Source: Tetraselmis striata
Taxonomy: Eukaryota > Chlorophyta > Chlorodendrophyceae > Chlorodendrales > Chlorodendraceae
DNA length: 64,000 nucleotides
Direction: 5' to 3'
NCBI GenBank assembly: GCA_006384855.1
Contig: VCJN01001689.1
Location: 1-64,000, forward strand
In this document: positions 25,861 through 37,536 of the stretch, piece after piece
Position numbering within the stretch: position 1 is the stretch's first letter
How the letters are laid out: each line of letters starts with the position of its first letter
The notes under the pieces: generated by a model
Seen by the model: the letters and a program-made list of their open reading frames with translations, nothing else
What the model was told of the DNA's origin: nothing
Databases searched by the model: none
Position numbers and translations under genes: made by a program

Positions 25861-27376
25861 AGGGAGGACCCTGCCCTTTTTCTCCCGGGCCAGAACAGCG
25901 GCAACCATAAACCGCATCGTCCGCCGACCTGGAACATATTTCTGGCTATCCGGCTTGACATTTCACCCTTAGGCCCTCCAGCTCTCCCGCTCGCGCACCG
26001 CTGCATCCACGACGGCTGCCCACTCTGCTATACTACCTCCCGGAGGTTCTGAGATGCCGGCGACCCCTTGGGACGAGTTCGGTATTAATCGAGATGACCC
26101 TGAAGAGTGTTCTCTTTTGAATGACCTTCGTAATTCTGCGTGTAATACTGTCACCGAGAGCACTGGCTCCGGCGGCTATGCCTAAGCATGGTGCCGCTTC
26201 CTTAAGTGGTGCGCCTCCCTCGCTCTCGGATCCCATCTGGAGCCCTCTGCCGGCCTCGGATGAGACGGTGGCTCTATTTGAAGTTCATTGCTAATGCAGC
26301 GGAGTGGTACTCGGTTGTAAAAACTGCTTCCGCTGAGATTGCGTTTCAACAACGTATCAATTTTTACAATCACCCCGTACCCTCTCCCTGTCGGCAGGCT
26401 GCTTCGGTGAGAGAAGCGGCTAAGCGCTCTACCTCAAGGTTTCTAACCGCAAAGAACCTTTCTCTTGGCGGGATTCCCTCGCGTTTGCGTCTGCGTATGG
26501 GCAGGATGGGAGAGTGATGCTTATCGCCATTTGGTAGTCTTAGTCCTGTGCGTCCTTTGGTCTTGCGCAATGTGCCGGTTCGACCGCGCGTCTGGCTTGA
26601 ACACAGCGATGTCATTCTCGCCCGGGGCGATAGATTTGTGACGATTACATTCGCAAAACGAATAGCGGATCACTACCGTCAAGGGACGACACATGTCGTT
26701 ATTTCTGAGATTCCCGGCCCTATTATCCATTTCGACTGCTGCGGCGGTTGATGAATTTGACTCGGCCTATTGGTAGGCAAGCTCCGCCCGTCTGCTGTGC
26801 TATTTTTCCGGGCTTTGTCGGAAAAATTGTCCGATCTTCCCCATGCGATACTGCTCCTAATGGCAAAATTATTACATTTGCCCAGCAAACGCGGTACTTG
26901 TCGCAATGGATGGGCTCTATGGGTGTTACTACTACTGGCATGGCTACGTACGGATCACACTCTTGCCGTACGAAGTGGCGGTGCTTTTTCCGCTACTAAT
27001 TCCAGGATTGCCCGAGAAGATTGGGGTAGTCAACATATGGGCTTCAACAGTGTTTCGTGCCCAGTCACGGATATGAAGAGTAGTGAAGAGAGACTGACTT
27101 TGTATCACGCGCAATCATGCTCGCCTCGCGTATTCCACTGTTGTGGACGAGCGTTCGGTCGTTCCTGAAACGCCGACCACACATGTGCCTTATCTGTGCC
27201 TTGCGAGGCTCCCGTGCCGGAATCTGAACCGGGCGAATATATATACAATTCCTGAGCAGGTGGACGGTCGCCCAGAGAATATTAGTACTTGGCATGTTCC
27301 CGAGCAGGCTGGTGTGGATGAGTTCTGATTTTGGCTGACCACCTTACCTGGCTCCGCCTATCTTGCTTACACTACT

Positions 27377-27470
27377 CATCGGTTGCACATTGAGGCAGCG
27401 TACCTGTGTTGTCTCAATGCCTGCCGCTCATTTGCGATGAGCGGGCATAGCTCGCGGAAAACTGACGAGT
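27377..27470. repeat. direct repeat, copy 1
   Basis: The stretch from CGGTTGCACATTGAGG to the TGCCGCTCA core and CGGAAAA is repeated in the same order about 535 bases to the right, with roughly three quarters identity by eye. Confidence 0.6.
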
Positions 27471-27912
27471 ATTTCAATTGCCGTGAATGTAGCTGTACGC
27501 AGCTTGCGGAGTACACCTAGAGACCGGCATTTGAAAATGCCGGTTTTCCGTGCCGTGTGCGGCGGCTGTCAGTATGATTGCTCATTGATTTCTCTCGTTG
27601 TGGTTTCCGGCGCTCTGATTTCCCACCTGCCCTCCATTTGGAGTCTCATTTGATTTTTTGCGTACTGAGGTACCGTGCTTCTGCGATTTGTTTTATGCAC
27701 TGTTGTGCGAGTACTGTGGTACTAGTTATGGGAATTGATGCGTTGCTCTAACTAACTATGCTAAGTAATGTGCCTTTTGGTTGAAGTGACGTTGCTGGAC
27801 TACGAACGCTGGTCTGGAGATGAGACGCACGTATGATTACATGGAGGCAGTAGCGATTTTCCGGCTTCTTCATTATCTGCAACGAGCACCCCTGTGCCCA
27901 CCGACCTTTACC

Positions 27913-27995
27913 GGTTGCACACTGAGGCTACGTATTAGTGTTGTCTGAGTGCTTGCCGCTCAATTGCGAGCTGGCACGGTTCGGAAAATTGCAGT
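27913..27995. repeat. direct repeat, copy 2
   Basis: This is the partner of the repeat at 27,377-27,470. It begins CCGGTTGCACACTGAGG and ends in TCGGAAAA. Confidence 0.6.
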
Positions 27996-28401
27996 GACAA
28001 AGAGCACGGTCGACTCCGGGGCATGGCTGTGATTCGACCCCGCGCGAGGTAGTATTCTATTGAAACAAGCGCACTCTCTGCTGTCCCCATCTTCACGCCC
28101 CGCCTACCATGTGGCGGGCCGCGTCTCTCCTTCCCTCCCTCACTTCGTGCATTCGTGTGGGCTTGCGGGTTGCCGACAGGCTCCTGCCCCAGAAAACACT
28201 GTAAACAAAGCCATTGCAATGTTTAGGCAGAACGCACAGCCCCTCCCTGCTGCTTTGATGAAATGCAGTGCGCAGAGCAGCGCGCCGGCGGCGGTACGGC
28301 GATGTTCTCAGTGTCGGCAACACGGCGGCGGCGGCTCTAATAAATTGTCGGCGGGCGGCGTGCCGGCCCCAGGCCGCCTGCGCGGTGAGTTGTCGACCGG
28401 C

Positions 28402-28562
28402 CGCCGCCAGCTTAGTAGAGGTAGAGCGACGAAACACCCCGAGAGCGCCGACTGCGGCGAAGCAACGCGACGCTACTTGACCTCGCCGCCAGCTTAGTAT
28501 AGAGCGACGAAACACCCCGAGAGCGCCGACTGCGGCGAAGCAACGCGACGCTACTTGACCTG
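28402..28562. repeat. tandem duplication of about 80 bp upstream of TSR1
   Basis: Two adjacent units share CGCCAGCTTAGTA and then a long identical stretch containing CGACGAAACACCCCGAGAGC and GCGACGCTACTTGACCT. The second ends about 40 bases before the TSR1 start codon, so the pair sits in the likely promoter or 5' leader. Confidence 0.85.
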
Positions 28563-28602
28563 GCCACCGCTAGTTGGCCAGCTGGCCATCTGTGGTGCCG
28601 CC

Positions 28603-31600
28603 ATGGCGGGCCCCTCCGCTCACGGGCAACACAATAAGGTGACGAGTGGCACTGGGCCTCCCCCTCCCCCCTCCCCCCCCGCCCCGGGCGGCCCGGAATC
28701 CCATCAGGCTTTCCCCAGAGTTGGCCACCAGTCCCGCTTGGTCGGAAACGTCGCACGTCCCCTCCGGAAAGGGGTGGCAATAAACCCCACCTGGCTGCGA
28801 CGCGCACTTACGCACCACTCTGCCTCTTATGTACCCTCGTCCGTAGAAGCACAAGTCGGGCCGCAAGGCGGGCGCCTCAGCCAGGGACAAGCACAAGTCC
28901 AAGAAAGGTTCGCCCCCTGCTCCCTCCCCTCTGCATGCCGCTCCCGAGTATGGTCGGTTGATCGGATGGCTGGCCGCCGCACCACACCGTGGTCCACACT
29001 CTGCCTGCACGCTGACCCGCAGCGCCATGCCCCGCGCATCCAGCCTCGGACTTCCGGGGCAGCCGGGACGCCAGCGTGCAGGCGGCGGCGCGTAAAGCGG
29101 ACCGGCTGGCCGGCATCAAGTCGGCGCGGGACAAGAAGCGCGCGGAGGTCCTGGAGCGGAAGCGTAAGCAGAGCGCGCCGCAGGTGGTGGGCCTGCTGCC
29201 GCTGTCGTCGGTGAGCACGCCCACCTCGCCCCGGCCCAGTCGGCAGTGTTCAGGGTCACGCATATAACGGTTGCCCCATCCAGTATTGTTGAGTTTGTAT
29301 AGTATGACAGAGTTGTAAGCGGAGGTGGTATACGGCAGAAGCGCCATCTATGGCTTAACTGTGCGTTAGTAAACGCCCAAGTGTAACGAGCCAACACAAC
29401 ATCAACATATTTATGTGGAGCGGGAGGAGAGGGGTAGTGCTCTGCACCCCCTCCCTGGCTAGGTACCGACCGCCACTAGCCAACAGCTCATCCGGCAGTG
29501 CTCATCGTGTGCAACCCATGCGGGTCTGCAGGACACGGACTGCCAGGCGGTATGGGACCTCATCATCCAGAGTGTCAGCGCGGGCGAGCGCAAGACGGAC
29601 GAGCACGCTGGGCGCAAGGTGAACGCAGCGCTGCTGCCAGCTGGATGCTGTGTGTGGCATGTGCTATGCAGTGTATATATATTGTGGGTCCAAGGGAGGA
29701 GAGGGGGCATACCCATGCAGTGGCTGATGCTGTGACTACTCGGCCTGCAGGAGGAGGGCATGGACCTGGAGCTGGAGGACGCCAACCACGCACTACGCAT
29801 GCGCACGTTTGCCATCCCCGCACGCAAGGCTCGCATGACACTGCTGCCCCCGCCCACCGATCGCAGCGTGAGCCCCCTCCCCCCGCCTCCCCTCCTGACC
29901 CGTCCCCCAATTTCCATCCACATCTTTCTCTGACCACTGTGGACTGGTGGTGGTGGTGGTGGTGATGGGGGGGGGGGGGGGGACTTGGCAGGCGGCACCA
30001 GGCGCTGACTAGCTACTGCTTGGCATGCCTGCGCAGGATCCCTTTGAACTAGTGGAGTTTCTCAAGGCTGCGGACGTGGTCTTACTGGCGCTGCCAGGTG
30101 CGCTGGCGGCCACCACTAGCGATGTCATAGCTGGCTTAGGCAAGAGGAGGGACATGCGAGCTCCCTCCCTTCACCCACTCTCCTCTACTATGCCCTGCCT
30201 TCCTCCCTGCTGTCCTCCATTCCCCGGCCCTCCACTGCTGCTGCTCCCTGCACAGCTGCATCCGGCGTGGAGGCGGTTGACCGAGAGGGGCAGCAGGCGC
30301 TGGAGCTGCTGAGCCACCTGGGCGTCACTAGCTGCATCGGCCTCGCCTGCGGCGCAGAGGGCGGCAGCATGAAGGCTCGCTCGGCCGCCAAGAAGGCTGC
30401 GGAGGGCGCACTGCGGTCCCACGTGAGCCCCCCCCCCCCCCCCCCCCCCCCCTCCCCCTTTCCCCTGCCTCTACATCTGAGGAGGAAAGCCTGGCGACCC
30501 TTGGTGTAAGCTGCCATGTCTACATTTGCAAACCCACAGATCCTGTGCCCATGGTACATGGCCACCGTAGGTATACATACTGTTCGAAGGACTGGATGAT
30601 GAGTGTGCATGCCTTGTGTGTATGGTGATAGTTGCCCAGGGCTAAAATCCCAAGACATATGAAATCTTGCCGCCAGAGCTAAAATCCTGCCGAAAGAGAG
30701 GGGATGTTGTCGCCTACATGATCCTACATAATGAACTTCAAAAGGACAAAGATAACAGGGGGGGATGAACCCGACAGAAGGCCTGAATGCACAACTAAGC
30801 ACCCCTCCGTTCCCCCCTCCCCCTTTCCACCCCCCTCTGGTTGCACCAGTTTGCGGGCAGCCATCGGATGTACAACTTTGACAGCGCGGACGACGGGCAG
30901 CAGCTGCTGCGCACCCTCGCGGATCACGGTGTGGTGCTGCCTGCGTGGCGGCAGCAGCGGCCGGCACTGCTGGTGGAGGGCGCGCAGTACTCGCCGGCAG
31001 AAGGCACTCTCGTTCTGTCTGCCTACATCCGCTGCGCAGGCCTCTCCGCCAACCAGAACATCCACATCCCAGGTAGATAAGGCCGCAGCAACACATCTTG
31101 GCTGAGATTACAAGGCGCTTATTAAGTGTGACTCGTCCCACCATACCCCCCACACCCCCAAATTCCCTGGAGTTTAATATTTATCTGTTTTGGCGCTTTA
31201 CACTCCTATCCATCTTTTTGATTATCTACATGTGCCTATCCATCTATATTCGCCCCCCACACGGAAGCACAATATATGCTGGATGTGCAATGCACCAATA
31301 TAGGAAAGGGGGTTTATTGTTGTGCCCCACATATACCTAGCAACAAACAACTGCATTATTCCTGATGCAATACTGCGGCTTTGCTCTTGTCAATATTTAC
31401 AGTCCTGTCCAATCGGCAGCGCTCAATGCCGTGACCCCCCCCCCCCCCCCCCCCCCCCAGTTGCATGCGCGCCTGACCAGTCGGTGAAACGGATGGGCAC
31501 TGCAGGTGCAGGAGACTTCCAGCTGGAGAAGATTGAGACTATTGCCGAGCTGGCACACGGGGCCCGGGGCCGCCCAGTCGGTGGGGGCGCGATGGATACG

Positions 31601-34600
31601 GATGCGTCCATAGGCATGGTGGCGGTGGCGGACCCAGCAGCACGCGACAGCCTGGACCGCGAGAATATCCCCAATCCGCTGGAGGGGGAGCAGACGTGGC
31701 CCACGGAGGAGGAGCTGCAAGAGGTGCGCTGGCGCGCGGCCGTGCTGTTTATGACTGTTGAAGGTCCCAATTTAGAGCTGCCACTCACCATGCGGGGGAG
31801 CTGTCTGTGTGGGTGCCATGCTTTGTGCGGCCGAGCTTGGTGAGCCGCCTGTCGCCGCGGCCTGATGATCTGATTGTGCTGGCATGTGACGCGCAGGCAG
31901 AGGCCGCCAACCAGAAGTGCCAGCGCAAGCGGCGGCTGCCCAAGGGCACGTCGGAGTACCAGGCAGCCTGGATCCTGGACTACGACAGCGGCGGCGAGGA
32001 GGCGGATGGGAAGGACGAGGAGGGAGACGCTACCATGGATGGACAGGTGAGGCAGCATGTAGGGTGTTAATGTATTGTCTCTCAGAATTTTGTTCACTCT
32101 GTCCATTATGCATGTATTTTGTGATCGTGAAAAACTGTTGATGATATTTCCACCTTTAGGACGACATCGCATGGAGGCTGCCTCCATACTGAGCGTGACA
32201 CTGGCGCGGGACTTGTGTGCCCTGGCGGCTGTGCATCGGCAGGGTTCGGGCGAGGAGGAGGGGGAGGAGGAGGAAGAGGAAGATGAAGAGCTGGAGGATG
32301 AGGACGATGGGACGGAGCGGATGACGGTGGCGGATGAGGAGGAGACAGAGGCGCAGAAGCGTGCTGCGCTGGCGTCCCTCAAGCTGCAGCGCGCCGCGGA
32401 CGATGATGATTATCCGGATGAGATCGACACGCCGTATGATGTGGAGGCCCGCGTCAGGTCCCCCTGGCGCCCACCCACCATCGCCCCGGCTTACCCCTCC
32501 ACCCCCTCGCCTCTCCCCACCTTCGCCCCCACCCCTCACCCCTTCCCTCATCGGTGTTTTCCCTGGCTGCTCCTACCCGTTCGGTCCTCCGCTCTGACTC
32601 GATGGCAAACTACCGCGCGACACACCGCCAGCTTGCAATAGCCATACATACAATTCCATAGGTCTTGCCATAGCTCTACTGCCGCTGGAGGCCTTTTAAT
32701 TGGCAGAGGGGCCGCCCGGATAACCCGTGAGCTCGTCATTTGTTGCGGTGTTCCCGGGTTGTAACGCTGTAGCTCATCCACGCAGGTTTGACAAGTACCG
32801 CGGGCTCAAGAGTTTCCGCACCAGCCCGTGGGACCCCAAGGAGTCGCTTCCACAAGAGTATGCGCGCGTGTTTGCTTTTGAGAACTTCACGCGCGCGCAC
32901 CGTCGCGCAACAAATGCTCAGCGCAGCGCTGGGGCTAGAGCAGACCCCAATGGTGAGCATCCCTCTTCTCATGATGCTGCCGCCGCATATTCTTAGTGCT
33001 GTGACTACTAGATAACGGTTGCAAGCAGGAAAAAGGGGCTGCCGGGTATGTATGCTTTCATTAATTTGCTGTACTTTGGGTAATTACTTTACTGTAGGGT
33101 TTAAGGGTATCTGAAAATGCATAATAGAAGAACATCTGGATGCACTGATTTTGTCAGGGTTTGACATTTTTTGTCCACTGTTAAGGACGACATGTTATAT
33201 AGGGCATATACGGCGGGCATAGACAGATTTATAGGTTTCTTAGGGTTTAACAGTTTTCCGGGGTCATTTGAAGGTACTGTATAGAAAATTGTAGCTTTGT
33301 AGGTTTTATTGAAGGGTTTTGGTCCCTGCCCTAATCTTTACAGTTCAATGCATACTGGTACAACATGCTGGCGGGACTAAGTGCCTAAAGTATGTTGCTT
33401 CTTGCTGTGTTGCCGCAGGCGTTGAGGCGGGGACGTATGTGCGCATCCATGTGGGCGGCGTGCCGGCAGAGGTGGCGGCCGGCGTCTTAAAACGGCTGGC
33501 GGAGACGCTGGAGGGTGGCCGGCCGCCGCTGGTCGCGGTGGGGCTCATGCAGCACGAGTGCAAGCTCACGGTGGTGCACTTCTTAGTGAAGAAGGCCAAG
33601 GGCTACACAGATCCTCTCGCAAACAAGGAGGAGCTAATCTTTTGCACCGGTAACCCCTCGCCCTCGCCCCACTCACCCCCATTTTTTGAGTTCTTGCGCC
33701 TCTAACAACCCGTAGCGCATACTGTATATACCACTGCACGCAGTGAACAATTGAGCTTCATTCCCACGGAAGTGGCATCGTTGCGGCTATGGCTATGGAA
33801 CAGTGCAAACTGCAGCTACTTGCAATATTCATGCAAAAAGTTTGCGTAGGTGTTAGTTTCCTGGGTGCCGCCAATAAGGCTCCAGAGCCTCTCCATACGT
33901 GCGTCGTTGGTGTCCACAGATAAATATCACCCATATTGTGTCCATACTCCGCAAATATGTAATAATGTCAATTAATGCTGTTAATAAGTTGTTTTGCCAA
34001 GCAGCTGACCGCGTGCCCCCGCAAGGAAAGCCTCAGAGGCATGTGTCGCCCTGTAAGGCCGCGTAGTGGACCGACAGTACGCAGTACATTACGGGTCCGG
34101 TAACTGGGTACGGGTAGGTCACAACTGGTACTGTGACTAATATTATGCCTGGCAGCGGCGGCGGCGCGGGCGCGGTACCGTCAGACCTTGACTATTTTGT
34201 AAGGATTATACCGGCACTTCTGTAGTGGTAGTAAATATTATTATTACGAGCACCTGTACGTCCGGACATTTACATATCTACTGCTGCGCTGCTGAAGGTA
34301 CTCGAACACTGCGGTGCTCGTACAGTAGACTCGTACACTGGTCGTGCTGCCCTCGCGTTATGGTATCTACTGGGGAAATTGCCAAACACGCGGGTACAAT
34401 TTCGACTTAATTAGCAGAACACGGTCAAACCCGGCTTTTGCAAAACAGGGTGCAATGACAAAATTGCAAAACAGGGCGTTCCCGACGGTCAAACCCGACA
34501 ACTGCAGAACAGGGTGCGACCATCTCCAATCGCGCATCAACCGCAACTGGGGAATGCCCTCCCGGCGCCGCCACGCAGTGCACGTATCCCGGCGCGCGAC

Positions 34601-36926
34601 AGCAACAGCGGAAGGTAAAGCGAGTCGTCGGTGCAACCGCCCTACTGCCGCCACCGGCCGACGCGCGATGCGCGTGCTTTGTCTCGGCGGGCGAGCAGCA
34701 TCGGAGATATGATAGTAGGCGCCTCGTCGCGCGTGCCGTACCGGCAGTGCGGCTTGTAGTCGCGCCCCATCGCCGATCCGCCCCATCACTCGCATGTGCG
34801 GCGGTTCCTAAGAGCGTACGTGTTGGTTCAGCCTACATGATCGTCGCCATGTTGTCACCTGTTGTAACCGGCGGCGCGTTGGTTAGGATCGTCGCCCCGC
34901 CAGATGATGCGGTGACTGAGCGTCGCTCAGGGGCCGGGGGCGGGCGCCGCCTGGCCGCCGGCCGTCTACACCCTGTTCTGCCATTTGCCATACCCCGATT
35001 TGCACCCTGTTTTGCGGCTACACCCTGTTTTGTGGTGGTGGTGGTGGTGGTGGTGGCAGTGGCCAATCGGGGGTGGATTCGGCTCGCTATGCCGCGGTTT
35101 ACAGGGGCGCGGTAGCACGGAACCCCCGGCCCGAGTGATGCGTGACAGGGAGTCGCATGAGCGTAAAAGTTCGCCCCGGCCGGGACACCGGCCGAAGCCG
35201 CCCCAGCACTTTCACTTTGTTTCTTACGGTGAATCGGTGATATGCTTCAGCAAGTATCGATTTAACGCGTACGAGTAACGCGTTCTTGGTATTCTGCTTT
35301 AATGTGGTCAGGACACTGGTACGAGGTGAGGGTGTACGTGCGATTCTACAATTAATAGTACTGTCGTACAATTTACTCGTTACTACTTCGCTGCGCTGAG
35401 GTATCTCGTACAGTTTTTTCCGCCCGCAGGACAGGCGGCTTTACTCGTAAATACAGGACGCCCTCGTTATTTATTTATGGGTAGCATTTCATTCTTTGTT
35501 TTTTACGCTGAGTCGGTGATTAGCAAGTATCGACTTTAACGCGTACGAGTATCGAGTTCTTTAACATCGATTGTTAATATATACGGAAACGGAGACGATT
35601 TGAGGGGTGTACGTGCTGGTATATTATTTTATACGGTGTTAAATATGTCAATATGTGCTACCAGGGGTGTACCATGCACGTGTTACACCTGATGCTACTG
35701 CACCAGGTATCCCCTCTAATAGTTGTACCTGAATTCTGTATTGATTTTAGTACCGGTGGATTTGTCACTAGCTCTTTTGTAGTCACTGGCAAACACGCGT
35801 GCTGACTAGACGGGAGTAATAACAATGTTAGTAATAAAAAGAATAACAAGAACGACTTGCCATGCCTGCCATACATGCTATAGGTCAAGTGTAGACGTAA
35901 CAAATCGAAACTGTCGCGACTATTAAAACGTTGCATGCACTCCCGAATTGAGACTTATAATACGGGTTTTTGTTTAAATGTGCGTCAGCACCTTCAGCAC
36001 TGATTAAAGACATGAAGGGGGTTCATGTATTAATTGTACAGTATAAGGTTGCCCAAGTAGTGAGGTTCCCTGTGGCCTGTACCTTGTCTGCAGGCGTGCG
36101 CTCATTCGCCTCGCAGCCCATCTTCTCGCAGAACAGCAACGCTGACAAGCACAAGATGGAGCGCTTCCTGCGTGCGGGTGAGTATACGATGGCCTCCTGC
36201 TATGCGCCCATCATCTACCCGCAGATGCCGGTGCTGGTCTTCAAGGCAGCTGGCCCCGATAGCTCAGGCATCAGCAGGAAGGCCCGCTTGGCAGCAGTGG
36301 GCTCCCTTCACAGCTGCAACCCGGACCGGTGAGCAGCCCCTAACTAGGGCTTCCCCTGCCACTTACAGGGGAATCTTAACCCTTGCCACTTACAAATACC
36401 ACTTGCTCGCTGACAGCCGCTTTGCATCGAGTCAGTGCTCGGATGGAGACAGACAGTCGCCTTCATGGGACAGATACCTGGCTACTTCTTCTCACTCTCT
36501 CTTTCTTACGCGCTGTTTCATTTTCGTAACCTGTGCTGCTGCAGTGTGGTACTTAAGAAGATCGTCCTATCGGGCTATCCGGTGCGAGTGCACAAGAAGA
36601 AGGCGACGATCAAGTACATGTTTCACAACCCGGAAGACATAAAATGGTTCAAGGTAGGCGCAGCATGTGGTGTGCGTTCAAATAAGTTGAGCTGGTGAAG
36701 GCATGTCCTCGCTGAGAAACTGCTAACGCCTGTGCTGTCCCTTCAACTGCAGCCGCTGGAGCTATGGACCAAGTACGGGCGTAGAGGCCGCATCAAGGAG
36801 CCCATCGGCATCCATGGCACCATGAAGTGCATCTTCGACGGACCCGTGCAGCAGCGCGACTCGGTGTGCGTCTCTCTTTATAAACGAGCCTTCCCCAAGT
36901 GGCCGCAGCAGATGACATTTGCATAA
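28603..36926 (+). CDS. TSR1: TSR1, 40S ribosome biogenesis GTPase-like factor
   Basis: Sixteen exons: 28603-28638, 28847-28907, 29044-29210, 29532-29618, 29751-29867, 30037-30097, 30256-30422, 30850-31072, 31506-31723, 31897-32046, 32177-32457, 32786-32952, 33419-33649, 36094-36328, 36545-36653 and 36753-36926. All have GT/AG borders and matching phase, giving 827 residues, near the family's usual 800. The exon 11 acceptor is the least certain. TSR1 is a catalytically inert relative of translational GTPases that caps late pre-40S particles in nucleus and cytoplasm. Seen: a Lys/Arg-rich N-terminus, an AARP2CN-like region (about 232-310), a central acidic run, then the RIBIOP_C block with [31 protein letters not shown] and [12 protein letters not shown], ending [16 protein letters not shown] lies 76 bases after the stop. 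A scrambled second copy lies downstream. Confidence 0.93.
34436..35035. mobile_element. small inverted-repeat DNA element (MITE-like) in TSR1 intron 13
   Basis: Each end carries three copies of a 12-13 base motif GCAAAACAGGGTG. At the left they start at 34440, 34466 and 34504 in plus orientation. At the right they lie at 34969-34981, 35003-35015 and 35021-35032 in minus orientation. In both ends the innermost copy is the variant GCAGAACAGGGTG, so the ends mirror each other. No transposase frame is seen in the 450-base core, so it would be non-autonomous. A GGT run follows the right end. No certain target duplication was found. Confidence 0.6.
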
Positions 36927-37536
36927 ACATACCAGCGCCAGCGAGGCAGATAGTGCTGAAGCTGCCGGGAACCTAGCATGGAGATGCTGGTATGGTTCTT
37001 GTGTAAGACTGAATACCAACATGTTCTCGCTTGGCTAGGCACATCTGCTCCAATGGTGCTTCAAGCACATGCAGAGCTAGGCAGAGCCAATACTCGCCAT
37101 AAGCACCCATCTCGTAGTTTTTCCTGATGTTGAGATGGTGTCAGCGCCGTCCCACATATTGGCTGTGTCTGTCTGATTCAGATGTATTGCATCTGGCCGC
37201 AGCATCCTGAGCAACTAGCACCGATGGATGTCGGGAGACGGCGCAGTAGTAGCGCAACTTATGTACAACATGGAAGACGCCTTTGGAGCAATGATAGGAA
37301 TGACATGGTTCGTATCTCATATTGTCTTACATAAAATCAACAATAGGCGTCGGCAAAATTGGTGTATGTCCTGTATGTCTAGATCAATTCTCGCAATTTA
37401 TTGAGAAGCGGCGTCGCTTGAAGCTGGCGTGCTGGTGCTGCAGGTTTTCTTGAAAGACTGACACAAGCGGCATGTCAAAGTCGAGTGATGTTTACTATTG
37501 TCAAAGTTGTTCTTGAGCGTCGAGTACCGGGGGGGC
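36927..37536. other. intergenic, 3' flanks of TSR1 and of the single-exon kinase
   Basis: Two convergent genes share this 610-base spacer. A TGTAA at 37002-37006 could serve TSR1, and a TGTAA on the minus strand near 37,330 could serve the kinase. Otherwise I see nothing. Confidence 0.5.
37002..37006 (+). promoter_or_regulatory. possible TGTAA polyadenylation signal of TSR1
   Basis: It lies 76 bases after the TSR1 stop, a usual distance for the green-algal signal. A short match like this is weak evidence. Confidence 0.3.

Larger units (their letters stand above)
26030..28000 (+). mobile_element. possible tyrosine-recombinase element fossil (DIRS/Crypton-like)
   Basis: Coding-like plus-strand segments without a long frame run from about 26,050 to 27,330. 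Two resemble a tyrosine recombinase: around 26,590-26,730 (SDVILARGDRFVTITFAKRI, the segment before the first catalytic His/Lys region) and around 26,940-27,050 (HTLAVRSGGAFSATNSRIA, like the HxxRxGGA box near the C-terminus). Two direct repeats (27,377-27,470 and 27,913-27,995) follow and could be part of split-repeat ends. It is heavily broken and old. Assignment rests on short motif likeness only. Confidence 0.3.

Noticed and set aside
28093-28515. 140-codon minus-strand frame upstream of TSR1 as a divergent gene
   Set aside because: Arg/Ala-rich composition from G+C-rich DNA and the tandem repeat, no motif, and a similarly long frame on the other strand.
31435-31505. Splice acceptor directly after the poly(C) run at 31,459 for TSR1 exon 9
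   Set aside because: The acceptor at 31,505 restores the family sequence HIPGAGDFQL and the right phase; the earlier site would add non-conserved residues.
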